DNA of 55,558 nt, from NCBI GenBank assembly GCA_964581175.1, contig CAZONI010000018.1, positions 1 to 55,558 of the forward strand, given 5' to 3'. The stretch comes from B46-G9 sp964581175. GTDB taxonomy: Bacteria; Desulfobacterota; DSM-4660; Desulfatiglandales; Desulfatiglandaceae. The notes under the pieces were generated by a model. That model was given only the letters and a program-made list of their open reading frames with translations, searched no databases and was not told the DNA's origin. Both the position numbers and the translations under genes were made by a program. Below, piece after piece: positions 1 to 8,552 of the stretch (positions within the stretch are counted from its first letter, which is position 1; the number at the start of each line of letters is the position of its first letter).

Positions 1-1007
1 TCTATCTGCCTCTGAAAGATAGAGGGCGTATCATTGTCGAACCCGACGATAAATCCTCCCTGGACCTGCAGCCCCGCTTTCTGGATGGTCCTGACGCTTT
101 CCGCCAGGTCACGGTTCTTGTTCTGTTTTTTGTTGCATTCGGCCAGGCTGTTCTCGTCCGTGGTCTCGATTCCGATAAAGACGGCATCAAATCCCGCCTC
201 GACCATCATTTCCATCAATGGTGTGTCATCGGCCAGGTTTATGGAGACCTCCGTATTGAAAGGAATGCCTTTCTTCTCTTTTCGCCATTCAATCAAAGCG
301 GGGAGCAGCTGGGTCTTGAGGTACTTCTTGTTCCCGATGAAATTATCGTCTACAAAGAACACCTGCCCGCGCCACCCGCGGTCATAAAGGGCATCCAGTT
401 CTGAAACAAGCTGCCGCGCACTCTTGATACGCGTGCGATGTCCGAACAGGGTCGTCACGTTGCAGAATTCACAATTGAATGGACAGCCCCGGGAGAATTG
501 CACACTCATGGCCGCGTAGCGCTTCATGGGGGCCAGGTCCCACAGGGGAACCGGCGTTTCTGTGATGTCGGCAAACGAGGGGGTCTTATAAACGCGTTTG
601 GCACATCCTTGTTCGAAGTCCGCCAGGAAAGGCAGGAGGGTGAGTTCGGCTTCATTCAATACAAAATGATCGACTTCCTCGAACTGCTCGTACTCACTTG
701 TGAAAAGAGGCCCGCCCGCAATCACCGTGAGGCCTGTTTTTTTGCATCGTGAAATAATTTGGCGGGCAAAATCTTTTTGCACTACCATACCGCTGATGAA
801 TGCGCAATCGGCCCATGCCAAATCCCCTTCTCCGAGTCTCGTCACATTGAGGTCCACGAGTCGTTTTTCCCAGTGTCCGGGGAGCATGGCTGCCACCGTG
901 AGGAGACCCAAGGGGGGATAGGCACTTCTCTTATGAATAAACTTGAGCGCGTGCTTATAACTCCAGAACGTGTCCGGAAACTGCGGATAAATGAGGAGGA
1001 CTTTCAC
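1..1007 (-). CDS. B12-binding domain radical SAM protein (3' end cut off)
   Basis: The gene runs off the left edge, so its C-terminus is missing. The N-terminus starts at a GTG (VKVLLIYPQFPDTFWSYKHA) and continues with YPPLGLLTVAAMLP, the usual opening of cobalamin-binding radical SAM proteins. The radical SAM cluster motif is visible as SRGCPFNCEFC (CxxxCxxC), followed by VFFVDDNFIGN. This matches the DUF4070 type, whose substrates are mostly unknown. It probably binds a [4Fe-4S] cluster and SAM, and may use a corrinoid for methyl transfer or rearrangement. The ribosome site is weak, so the GTG start is tentative. It lies downstream of the MFS gene in the same direction but behind a likely terminator, so it may have its own promoter. 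Family is confident; substrate is unknown. Confidence 0.85.
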   Translation of the reverse strand, partial: MKVLLIYPQFPDTFWSYKHALKFIHKRSAYPPLGLLTVAAMLPGHWEKRLVDLNVTRLGEGDLAWADCAFISGMVVQKDFARQIISRCKKTGLTVIAGGPLFTSEYEQFEEVDHFVLNEAELTLLPFLADFEQGCAKRVYKTPSFADITETPVPLWDLAPMKRYAAMSVQFSRGCPFNCEFCNVTTLFGHRTRIKSARQLVSELDALYDRGWRGQVFFVDDNFIGNKKYLKTQLLPALIEWRKEKKGIPFNTEVSINLADDTPLMEMMVEAGFDAVFIGIETTDENSLAECNKKQNKNRDLAESVRTIQKAGLQVQGGFIVGFDNDTPSIFQRQI

Positions 1008-1165
1008 TGCGACTCTTTCTCGCTGGATGTTGACCTTTCCGGCCCTTCGCAACAAAAGAACAGGCAGGGAATCATGGGGCTCTTTTGAATTCTTCTTGCC
1101 GGAAAAGATTTTATGACGATCTATAGTAAACACAAAAGGACCCCCATAGTCAAGGGAAATTCATA

Positions 1166-1187
1166 AAAAAGTCCCCGGGACCGGGAT
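1166..1187 (-). terminator. Probable intrinsic terminator after the MFS gene
   Basis: On the minus strand, immediately after the MFS stop codon, a short GC-rich inverted repeat (TCCC-GGTCCC-GGGGA) is followed by six T residues. This is the layout of a rho-independent terminator. The stem is only 4-5 pairs, so efficiency is uncertain. Confidence 0.5.
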
Positions 1188-2404
1188 CAGGCAGGCTCTC
1201 CTCTTCCCAGGTCTTTTCCCCATGCGGCGAACACGATCGTTCCCAGGACGCCGAAGCCGAAGGCCGTCAGAAAGTTGGTTGCGGGGCTCACCTCCCACAG
1301 GAATGCCCCGCCGAAGGCCGCCGCGGACACCACAACATCCCGCAGGAGATAATAGAGGCCGAACATGGCGGCCTTGAGATTCTCGGGGGCCAGGTCCATG
1401 ATCAGGGCCTTCCTGGTCGGTTCTCCGAACTCCTTGAGTCCCCGCAGAATAAAAGCGGCGACCAGCCAGGCAAAAGAATGGCAGAAGAGGAGGACCAATG
1501 GAAACAGGGTGAAAAAGCCGAACGTGATCACCACGAAGGGCTTTTTCGTGCTGCGGTCCACAAAGTACGCGACCGGGACGTAGATGATGAGCGCGGTACC
1601 CATTTCGATGCTGGTCAGGATGCCGAACTGCAAGGCACTGACCGGATCCGCAATTGTCTTCATGGACCACACCACCACAAACGCGTACGGGATCTGCTCG
1701 CAGAAGCGGACGAGGATGTCCGAAACAAGGAGCCTCTTCAACGATGGGCTCATGAGGCGAAAAAGCTTCCACGGGTTCTTCTGCGGCCCATTTCCCTTTT
1801 CCGCTTTTTTCGCTTTCGGAATATCTTCTTCAATCAGAAGCTGCTGCAGTACCAGGGCGACAATGGACAGCAGGAGTGCGGCGACAAAGGCAACCCGCAC
1901 CCCGTTTTTCACGCCCCAGAGGCCGATGCAAAGACCTCCCAGTATGGGACCCAGGCCCATGGGAATCCTGCGGACCAGAGAATGCATGGATACTCCCATG
2001 GTACGCTTTTCCATGGGCAGGATCCTGGCCACAAGGCTCATGGTTGCAGGCAGAGATATGGCCGTCCATGACAGGAAAAAGACGGCGCCCACCAGGACTG
2101 CCTGCCACACAGGGAACAGTATGACAATGATGAATCCCGTCATTGCAACAATATTGAAGACGAGGAGAGCCCGTTTTGTTCCAAGCCGGTCGGATAGGTA
2201 TCCTCCCGGAAAGGAGTAGAGTGCCGAAAGGAGATTGTCCAGACCATTCAGGAATCCGATGGACAGCGCGCCCCCGCCGAGGGCCATGAGATAGATGGGC
2301 AGGAATCGCTCGGCCAGCTTCTCTCCCATGCCTACCAGAATGACCATGAGCAGCATTCCGACCGTACTCTTCTTCAGGCCGAGAAATTGCGTGATGTGGT
2401 GCAA
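1187..2404 (-). CDS. Major facilitator superfamily transporter
   Basis: A 405-residue protein with about twelve hydrophobic segments and the MFS loop pattern between helices 2 and 3 (GGYLSDRLGTKR), with a matching central cytoplasmic loop rich in Lys (about residues 190-205). This is the size of a typical MFS drug or metabolite exporter in the inner membrane. The start is a TTG (MHHITQFLGLKK); an ATG at residue 18 (MLLMVILVGMGEKLAERF) is an alternative but would shorten helix 1. It follows the ABC exporter genes in the same direction after a 118-bp gap, so the three could be co-transcribed as an efflux cluster. The substrate cannot be read from the sequence. Confidence 0.88.
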   Translation of the reverse strand: MHHITQFLGLKKSTVGMLLMVILVGMGEKLAERFLPIYLMALGGGALSIGFLNGLDNLLSALYSFPGGYLSDRLGTKRALLVFNIVAMTGFIIVILFPVWQAVLVGAVFFLSWTAISLPATMSLVARILPMEKRTMGVSMHSLVRRIPMGLGPILGGLCIGLWGVKNGVRVAFVAALLLSIVALVLQQLLIEEDIPKAKKAEKGNGPQKNPWKLFRLMSPSLKRLLVSDILVRFCEQIPYAFVVVWSMKTIADPVSALQFGILTSIEMGTALIIYVPVAYFVDRSTKKPFVVITFGFFTLFPLVLLFCHSFAWLVAAFILRGLKEFGEPTRKALIMDLAPENLKAAMFGLYYLLRDVVVSAAAFGGAFLWEVSPATNFLTAFGFGVLGTIVFAAWGKDLGRGEPA

Positions 2405-2522
2405 GTTTTCCGTTGTGCTTATCCCTCTTTCAGCCTGCAGCAGAACGCCTCAGCATTAGCACAGGCATTCATAAGCTCGATAAGGGTGCCCGCACCTAGC
2501 AATGGACGAAAGCGCGCAACAA

Positions 2523-4631
2523 TCAGCGGCTCCTGAGTTGATGCAATTTGAAATAGATGCCTTTTTGAGCCATCAACTGCTCGTGGGTGCCTTGCTCGCG
2601 GATCCTTCCCTTGTGAAGCACCAAGATCCGGTCCGCGTTGCGGACCGTGGAAAGCCTGTGCGCGATGACCAGGGTCGTATGGGAGGCGGTCATGCGCGAG
2701 ATGGCGCCCTGGATGAGATTTTCCGTCTCAGGATCCACGCTGGAGGTCGCCTCGTCCAGGATCAGGAGAGGGGGATCGGCGGCAAGACCCCGGGCAAAAG
2801 AGAGGAGCTGCCGTTCTCCCGCGGAAAGGGTGCTGCCTCCCTCCCCGATTTCCTGACCCCATCCGCCGGGCATTTTTTTTGCGATAAATTCCAGGTTTAC
2901 CAGCCCGGCCGTCTGCTCCATGACAGCCGCATCTACCTTCATCCTGCCGAGAGTGATATTATCAGCCAGGGTGCCCGCAAAGAGAAACACATCCTGCATC
3001 ACCAATCCCGTCTGCTCCCGGAGTTCCCGCTTTTCCCGATCCCGGAGGTCTACGCTGTCCAGGAAAACCGAACCCTTGTCGGGATCATGGAATCTTTCGA
3101 TGAGATTCACTATGGTGGTCTTGCCGGCCCCGGTGGGGCCGACAATGGCGAGGGTTTCTCCGGGCCTCAACTCAAATGAAATGTCATGGAGGACCGTCTC
3201 TTTTCCATCATAGGAAAAGGAAACATCCTCAAACAAGAGATGGCCTTCCTGCCGGGATGGCGTTCGGGCCTTTTCCGGATCAGGGATGTATTCCCGGTAG
3301 TCCATGAATTGAAAGATCCTCTCCGTGGAGGCCATGGCCGACTGCATGATGTTATATTTTTCAGAAATATCCCGGATGGGTTTGAAAAACATCTGTATAT
3401 AGCTGATAAAGGCTACCAGTGCCCCGAGGGTAAGTTGTTCCTGGATCACCCGCCCGCCTCCATACCAGAGCAGCAATGCGATAGCGCAGGACGACAGGAT
3501 CTCCATGATGGGCATAAACATGGCAAAGATCCTGATTTGCCTCATGCCCGCGAGGAAATTCTCGTGATTAATCTTTTTCAAGGTCTCAAACTGACTCTTC
3601 TCCGCGCAGAAGAGCTGGATTACCTGCATCCCGTTCAGGCGCTCCTGCAGGAAGGCGTTTATCTTGGCAACGGTTATGCGGAGGTCGCGGAAGACCTCAC
3701 GCGCCATGGTGCTGAAGAGGAAAGTGATGCCGGAAACCAGGGGCATGAGAAGGAAACAGATCAGCGCCAGTTTCCAGTTGAGATACAGGAGAATGGCAAA
3801 GATACCCACCACGATGAAAATGTCTGTGAACAGGGTGACCAGCACGGTTTTGAACATCTCATTGAGGTTCTCCACATCGTTCGTGACCCTGGTGACGAGC
3901 CTGCCGAGGGGCTGCCGGTCAAAGAACCTGATTGCCTGTCTCTGGATGGTCTCAAAGAGTTTGAGCCGGATATCCTGCATGATATGCTGGCCCGCATATT
4001 CCAGGAAGTAGAATTCTCCGTATCCCAGTCCAAACGCCAGGCAGAGGAGGATCAGGAGGATTCCTCCCACGGCCGCCACGCCCCCCAGGTCCCGCCTGCG
4101 GAGGGTCGCAATTTCTTTCGCGGGAAGGTCCCTGAGGCTGTTTGCGGTTGCCAGGACGGAACCATCCGCCATCTTTTCAGGAAAGGGCCGCAAGCGGGAC
4201 AGGACTGCAGCATTTTCCGGATCGGGAATGATGCGGTAATATTCCGTGCTAGAGATTTGCCCGCCGGTCCGAAGCACATGGAGTTCGGCCGGGTCAATTT
4301 TTCTGAGATTCCTGCGGGAGATGATCGCGAAGCCGCCGTCTTTGCTCTTGATGAGAAGCGGCATGTATTTTTTCTGCAAGATGCCTCGAGATCGGGTTTC
4401 AGGCTGTTCGAAAAAAACCTTGTACCAGGTGGAAACGATATACCGGTCGATTGCGATCTTGGTGAGATAGGGAGTGGTAAGATCAAAGAGGGTGATCAGG
4501 ACTGAGAGGATGAGCGCGAAGATCATGATTTTCTTGTAGGGAGAGGCATAGGCGAGAAGCCTTTTCAGGAGCCGGATATTGTAAGGCTTCCCCAGCTTGC
4601 CTTCCTCCATGTATCCATAATCCCAGAGCAT
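2523..4631 (-). CDS. ABC exporter half-transporter, catalytic-site subunit
   Basis: A 702-residue fused permease/ATPase of the type IV exporter class (six TM helices then an NBD). The NBD has Walker A GPTGAGKTT (from residue 498), signature LSAGE (about 602), Walker B LLILDEATS with catalytic Glu627, and switch His658. An insertion of roughly 110 residues between TM1 and TM2 (about 70-180, rich in charged residues) would lie outside the membrane, as in some BmrD-like subunits. It starts 15 bp after the stop of the partner exporter gene, with a GAAAGGG ribosome site. Together they should form a heterodimeric exporter, with this subunit carrying the intact catalytic glutamate. The cargo is unknown. 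Confidence 0.93.
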   Translation of the reverse strand: MLWDYGYMEEGKLGKPYNIRLLKRLLAYASPYKKIMIFALILSVLITLFDLTTPYLTKIAIDRYIVSTWYKVFFEQPETRSRGILQKKYMPLLIKSKDGGFAIISRRNLRKIDPAELHVLRTGGQISSTEYYRIIPDPENAAVLSRLRPFPEKMADGSVLATANSLRDLPAKEIATLRRRDLGGVAAVGGILLILLCLAFGLGYGEFYFLEYAGQHIMQDIRLKLFETIQRQAIRFFDRQPLGRLVTRVTNDVENLNEMFKTVLVTLFTDIFIVVGIFAILLYLNWKLALICFLLMPLVSGITFLFSTMAREVFRDLRITVAKINAFLQERLNGMQVIQLFCAEKSQFETLKKINHENFLAGMRQIRIFAMFMPIMEILSSCAIALLLWYGGGRVIQEQLTLGALVAFISYIQMFFKPIRDISEKYNIMQSAMASTERIFQFMDYREYIPDPEKARTPSRQEGHLLFEDVSFSYDGKETVLHDISFELRPGETLAIVGPTGAGKTTIVNLIERFHDPDKGSVFLDSVDLRDREKRELREQTGLVMQDVFLFAGTLADNITLGRMKVDAAVMEQTAGLVNLEFIAKKMPGGWGQEIGEGGSTLSAGERQLLSFARGLAADPPLLILDEATSSVDPETENLIQGAISRMTASHTTLVIAHRLSTVRNADRILVLHKGRIREQGTHEQLMAQKGIYFKLHQLRSR

Positions 4632-4646
4632 TCGATTACCCTTTCA

Positions 4647-6446
4647 CTACTCTAAAGTCCCAAGCGCCTCGGCCAGGCTCTTTTCCTCGTAGAGCCTGGT
4701 GTAGACCCCTCCCCTTTCAAGGAGGCCTTCCGGAGTTCCCCGTTCCACGATCTCTCCTTCCTGCATGACGAATATCCTGTCTGCACGGGCCAGAGATGAA
4801 GGCCTATGGGAGACGATAATGTTGGTTTTCCCTTTCCTGGTGCTGAAGATGCCGTTCAGGATCCTTTCTTCCGTGCTGGTATCCACCATGGAAAAAGCAT
4901 CATCCAGGATCAAAACGGGGGGATCGCCGACAAGGGCTCTCGCCACCGTGAGACGCTGCCTCTGCCCGCCCGACAGGCTTATGCCCCGCTCTCCCAGCAT
5001 TGTTTCCAGACCGCGCCCAAGGGATGCCACTTTTTCCCTCATGGTCGCGATGTCCAGGACCCTGTCCAGGTCTTCTCCGCTGATCCCTGTTCGGCCCATG
5101 AGGAGATTTTTCTGAACGGTGTCCGAGAAGAGCAGAACATCCTGGGTGACGAATCCGATATTTTGCCGCAAGGATCGAAGCGAGAGGCGGGATACATCGT
5201 GCCCGTCCAGGAAACAGGTCCCCGCAGGCGTCTCGATGAGCCTGACCATTGCCTTCAAGAGCGTGGTCTTGCCGGAACCGACTTTGCCCACGAAAGCCAC
5301 TGTTTCGCCGGGCTCAATATGAAGGTGTATATCCTTCAGTTGCGGCGAGGATTTGCCCGGGTATCGGAAGCTCAGACCCCGTATCTCTATCTCTCCACGT
5401 ACCTTCGCAATGGTGATGGGTGCTGCAGGTTCCCTGATATCGGTCTGTTCCTGGAGGATCGCGTTGATTCGCTGCATGGACGCAGATCCGCGCTGCACAA
5501 GGTTCGTCACCCACCCCATTGCCATCATGGGCCATGTGAGCAGGTTCAGATAACTGATAAAGGCAACGAAGTCGCCGGTGCTGATCTTTCCCACGATTGC
5601 CAGCCGACCCCCCATCCACAGAACTATGGCCAGCCCCAGGTTCGTAAACAAAACCATCAGGGGGAAAAACAGGGCCAGGATTCTCGCGAGGTCCAGGTTC
5701 TCGGAGACATATCGTTCTCCTTCGTCCCTCACCCGGCCGTATTCCCATTCCTCGCGATTGAACGCCTTTACGATCCGTATGCCTGCGAAGGCCTCCCGCA
5801 CCCGCTCTGTCACATCGGCAAAGGTCCTTTGCACCTTTTCGAATCCCGTGGACATGCGCCGTGTGAGTATTCTGGTGCAGAGGACGATAATCGGAGCGGG
5901 GATAAGCGAGATGGCGGTGAGCTGCGGGCTGATCGAGATCATAAATCCGGCGGAGGCAAGGCCGAGAACGATTCCGTCCGTCAGGGCCACAAGCCCCATG
6001 CCTGTTGCCATTCGGATGGCGTTGATATCATTTACGGCCCGTGCCATCAGGTCTCCGGTTCTTGTTCTGTTGTAGAATGACGGAGACAAGGTCTGCAGGT
6101 GGGCATAGAGGCGGTTTCGCAGGTCCTGCTCCACTCTCCGTGAATGTCCGAAAATGAGGTGCCTCCATATATAGCGCAGGAGCCCGATGGCAACCGCGAT
6201 TCCAACAATGACGAGCCCTTCTTGTAAGAGGACGAAGGGAGTCGCAATTCCCCTGGTGAGCAGGTCGACGGCTTTCTTGATAATCAGTGGAATGATCAGT
6301 TGCAGCAAATCGACAAGAAGCAAGCAGGCAAGGCCGATGATGAGCGCCCAGCGGTTTTCGATGAAATAGCCCGCCAGCGGCCGGAAGTGGTGCAGCGTGG
6401 TTCTGAAGGGAAAACGCGATCGTTCCATAGGAGGAATCTTTATCAT
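4647..6446 (-). CDS. ABC exporter half-transporter, degenerate-site subunit
   Basis: A 599-residue type IV exporter subunit (TM region then NBD). Motifs: Walker A GKVGSGKTT (from 387), Q-loop FVTQD, signature LSGGQ (491), Walker B VLILDDAFS, and H-loop SHRPSS with His547. The residue after Walker B is Asp516 instead of the catalytic Glu. This is the hallmark of the TM287-like member of asymmetric heterodimeric exporters, and the next gene supplies the normal Glu. A longer open frame extends upstream but lies antisense to the neighbouring HAD gene. The chosen ATG (of two tandem ATGs) follows GGAG at 8 nt. It diverges from the HAD/AIR gene with only about 80 bp between start codons. Confidence 0.92.
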   Translation of the reverse strand: MIKIPPMERSRFPFRTTLHHFRPLAGYFIENRWALIIGLACLLLVDLLQLIIPLIIKKAVDLLTRGIATPFVLLQEGLVIVGIAVAIGLLRYIWRHLIFGHSRRVEQDLRNRLYAHLQTLSPSFYNRTRTGDLMARAVNDINAIRMATGMGLVALTDGIVLGLASAGFMISISPQLTAISLIPAPIIVLCTRILTRRMSTGFEKVQRTFADVTERVREAFAGIRIVKAFNREEWEYGRVRDEGERYVSENLDLARILALFFPLMVLFTNLGLAIVLWMGGRLAIVGKISTGDFVAFISYLNLLTWPMMAMGWVTNLVQRGSASMQRINAILQEQTDIREPAAPITIAKVRGEIEIRGLSFRYPGKSSPQLKDIHLHIEPGETVAFVGKVGSGKTTLLKAMVRLIETPAGTCFLDGHDVSRLSLRSLRQNIGFVTQDVLLFSDTVQKNLLMGRTGISGEDLDRVLDIATMREKVASLGRGLETMLGERGISLSGGQRQRLTVARALVGDPPVLILDDAFSMVDTSTEERILNGIFSTRKGKTNIIVSHRPSSLARADRIFVMQEGEIVERGTPEGLLERGGVYTRLYEEKSLAEALGTLE

Positions 6447-6528
6447 CATGGCGGCTCCGGGGCAACCGCCTTTTCCCTTTTTGCTTTCTTGCTTGATAAT
6501 AATTTTTTCGGGGGCTATTTTTTTGTTT

Positions 6529-8175
6529 ATGGAACCGCGGACACAAAACCATATTAGAATGGTCCTGTTCGATTTTGACGGGACGCTGACAAAGCCGGGG
6601 GCCCTCGATTTTGACCGCATCAAGCAGGCCATCGGATGCCCTCCCGAAATTCCCGTACTCGAATACATGAGGAGCATCACCGATCCGGTTCGCCGGCGAG
6701 AGGTTTCTCGCCTGCTGGATAGGTTCGAGATGGAGGGAGCTGAAATATCCACGCCCAACGCGGGCGCGGAAACGGTCATTCCTTACCTGAAGGAGCGGGG
6801 CATCCTCATCGGGATATTGACCCGGAATACCCTGAAGACGGTGATCCGGGCCCTCGAAAATTTCGAAGGTGCCGGGATTTCAGATTTCGACCTCGTGATC
6901 ACCCGGGATGATCAACTGAAGCCGAAACCTCACCCCGAGGGCATTCTCTGGGCTGCTCAAAAAATGGGAATCAGGCCGGAACATATCCTGATGGTGGGAG
7001 ATTTTGCCTTTGATATGGAGGCTGGGAGGAGAGCGGGTGCGGTCACGCTTTTTCTGGACAACCACAACAGGAAGAAGAACGACGTGGAACGTGCCTTCAC
7101 CATCTCTACCCTGGAAAATCTGGAAGAGATCATCAGGCTGGGGGAACCGTTGCCCGCGGGCAAGTTGCCGAATCACCTCTTGAAACGGTTTCTCACCGAA
7201 TTTTCCTTCGACGACCCCTCCGTATTCATCGGGCCGGCGGTTGGAGAGGATACCGCGGCCGTGGATATTGAGGGAGAAGACGTCCTGATCCTCAAGACCG
7301 ACCCCGTGACATTTGTCACCGGCTCCATCGGATTGTATGCCGTCCTGGTCAGCGCGAACGACATTGCGACGTCCGGGGCGACACCACGCTGGATGCTCGC
7401 CACGCTCCTGTTCCCGGTGGGAACCAGCGCACTGGCCGTTCACCGGGTCATGAGCGAACTTCACCAGATTTGCCGGAGCCACGGAATCACCATTTGCGGC
7501 GGGCACACCGAGATCACGGACACGGTTTCGAGGCCGGTCGTTTCAGGAATGATGGCGGCGACCGTAAAAAAATCGCAGTTGATCGACAAAAAAAAAATGG
7601 CTCCCGGAGATGTGGTGCTGATGACCAAGCGGGTTGCGGTGGAAGGAACCGCCATCATTGCAGGCGAATTGGGCGGAAGGCTGAGAAAGCTTGGCCTGTC
7701 TCATAAGAAGATATCCGCCTCTCAGGACTTCCTTTCAATGCTCTCCATCCTCGAAGAAGCGAGGATTGCCGCGAGTTGCAAGGGCGTCTCCGCCATGCAT
7801 GATGTTACGGAAGGGGGGCTCGCGACCGCGGTCCATGAACTGAGCATTGCCGGGAGATGCAGGATACGGATCCGGATGGAGGACATACCGGTCTATCCTC
7901 TCACCCAGGAAATCTGCTCACTTCTCTCCATCTCACCGATGGGACTGATCGGCTCGGGATCGCTCCTGATCTGCTGTAAAAGGGACCACGTGGACAGTCT
8001 CGTAAAAGACATCCGCGATGCCGGCATTGAAGTGACCGCCATCGGCGAGGTCATAGAGCCAGGTTCCGGCGTGGAGGGCATCAGGGATGGGAAGCCCTCA
8101 TCATGGCCTTCATTTGCTACCGATGAAATCGCCCGCCTCTTCGCTGACGAACCCCAAGCGCCGCCGGAAACATAG
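6529..8175 (+). CDS. HAD-family phosphatase fused to AIR synthase (HypE/PurM-like) domain
   Basis: A 548-residue two-domain protein. Residues 10-220 form a HAD hydrolase: motif I FDFDGTLT with Asp15 and Asp17, LTRN as motif II, KPKPHPEGI as motif III and MVGDFAFDMEAG as motif IV, similar to phosphoglycolate phosphatases. From about residue 235 the protein is an AIR-synthase-type ATP-binding domain (GPAVGEDTAAVDI, SANDIATSGATPRW, GGHTEITDTV, HDVTEGGLATAVHEL) close to HypE/ThiL/PurM relatives. It lacks the C-terminal Cys of HypE and the Cys/Sec motif of SelD, so neither name can be given. The ATG at 6529 has only a G-rich stretch upstream; ATG 6559 is an alternative. The fusion suggests a phosphorylated small-molecule substrate handled by both domains. 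Confidence 0.88.
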   Translation: MEPRTQNHIRMVLFDFDGTLTKPGALDFDRIKQAIGCPPEIPVLEYMRSITDPVRRREVSRLLDRFEMEGAEISTPNAGAETVIPYLKERGILIGILTRNTLKTVIRALENFEGAGISDFDLVITRDDQLKPKPHPEGILWAAQKMGIRPEHILMVGDFAFDMEAGRRAGAVTLFLDNHNRKKNDVERAFTISTLENLEEIIRLGEPLPAGKLPNHLLKRFLTEFSFDDPSVFIGPAVGEDTAAVDIEGEDVLILKTDPVTFVTGSIGLYAVLVSANDIATSGATPRWMLATLLFPVGTSALAVHRVMSELHQICRSHGITICGGHTEITDTVSRPVVSGMMAATVKKSQLIDKKKMAPGDVVLMTKRVAVEGTAIIAGELGGRLRKLGLSHKKISASQDFLSMLSILEEARIAASCKGVSAMHDVTEGGLATAVHELSIAGRCRIRIRMEDIPVYPLTQEICSLLSISPMGLIGSGSLLICCKRDHVDSLVKDIRDAGIEVTAIGEVIEPGSGVEGIRDGKPSSWPSFATDEIARLFADEPQAPPET

Positions 8176-8378
8176 GTTTGGCGTAATCCAATACGCCGGT
8201 TCAAGAGCCTTTGGCCTCTGACTCCCGCGGAGCGGAATCTTCGATGGTCCCTGAGGACTAGCTTTTCCAATGAACAATGAATGAGGAAGCGTCTCTACCC
8301 CAATGTCTTCGAGAGGGTGATTTGGACGTGATGCTGGGCACCTCCCTGTTCCGCAACCCGGCGGACATCAGGCAGGCA

Positions 8379-8534
8379 TCACCTGCCCTTGGGGTTGGTG
8401 TTTGCACAATTGCAGCCCCCCCGTCTTTTCTCGGCCATGATCTTTTCCATGATCTTCGACCGGCCGTTCTCTTCCATATCTTTCCGGATATCTTCAGCCG
8501 TATATCCGAAGCAGTAACAAACAGGATCTTTCAT
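8379..8534 (-). CDS. Small Cys-rich CopZ-like / BFD-like metal-binding protein
   Basis: A 51-residue protein with the start MKDPVCYCFGYTAEDI, a middle containing GRSKIMEKIMAEK and the end CNCANTNPKGR. The CxC (residues 6, 8) and CxC (41, 43) arrangement with NPKG matches the short CopZ N-terminal-like / BFD-type domain that binds zinc or a [2Fe-2S] cluster. A strong AAGGAGG lies 13 nt upstream, which is long but workable. It begins 18 bp after the EamA permease stop on the same strand, so it is probably co-transcribed. It may act as a small metal carrier or redox adaptor. Family fairly sure; role unknown. Confidence 0.75.
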   Translation of the reverse strand: MKDPVCYCFGYTAEDIRKDMEENGRSKIMEKIMAEKRRGGCNCANTNPKGR

Positions 8535-8552
8535 CAGACAGAGTAACCTCCT

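Noticed and set aside
3186..4505. Plus-strand frame of 439 codons opposite the ABC exporter
   Set aside because: It is antisense to conserved ABC motifs and its product has no family-like pattern.
6447..6779. Longer N-terminus for the degenerate ABC subunit
   Set aside because: The extension lies antisense to the HAD motif-bearing gene and lacks a ribosome site; tandem ATGs at 6449/6446 follow GGAG.
8180..8197. GGCGTA-ATCCAA-TACGCC hairpin as terminator of the HAD/AIR gene
   Set aside because: The stem is perfect but no T-run follows on either strand, so a terminator is not supported.
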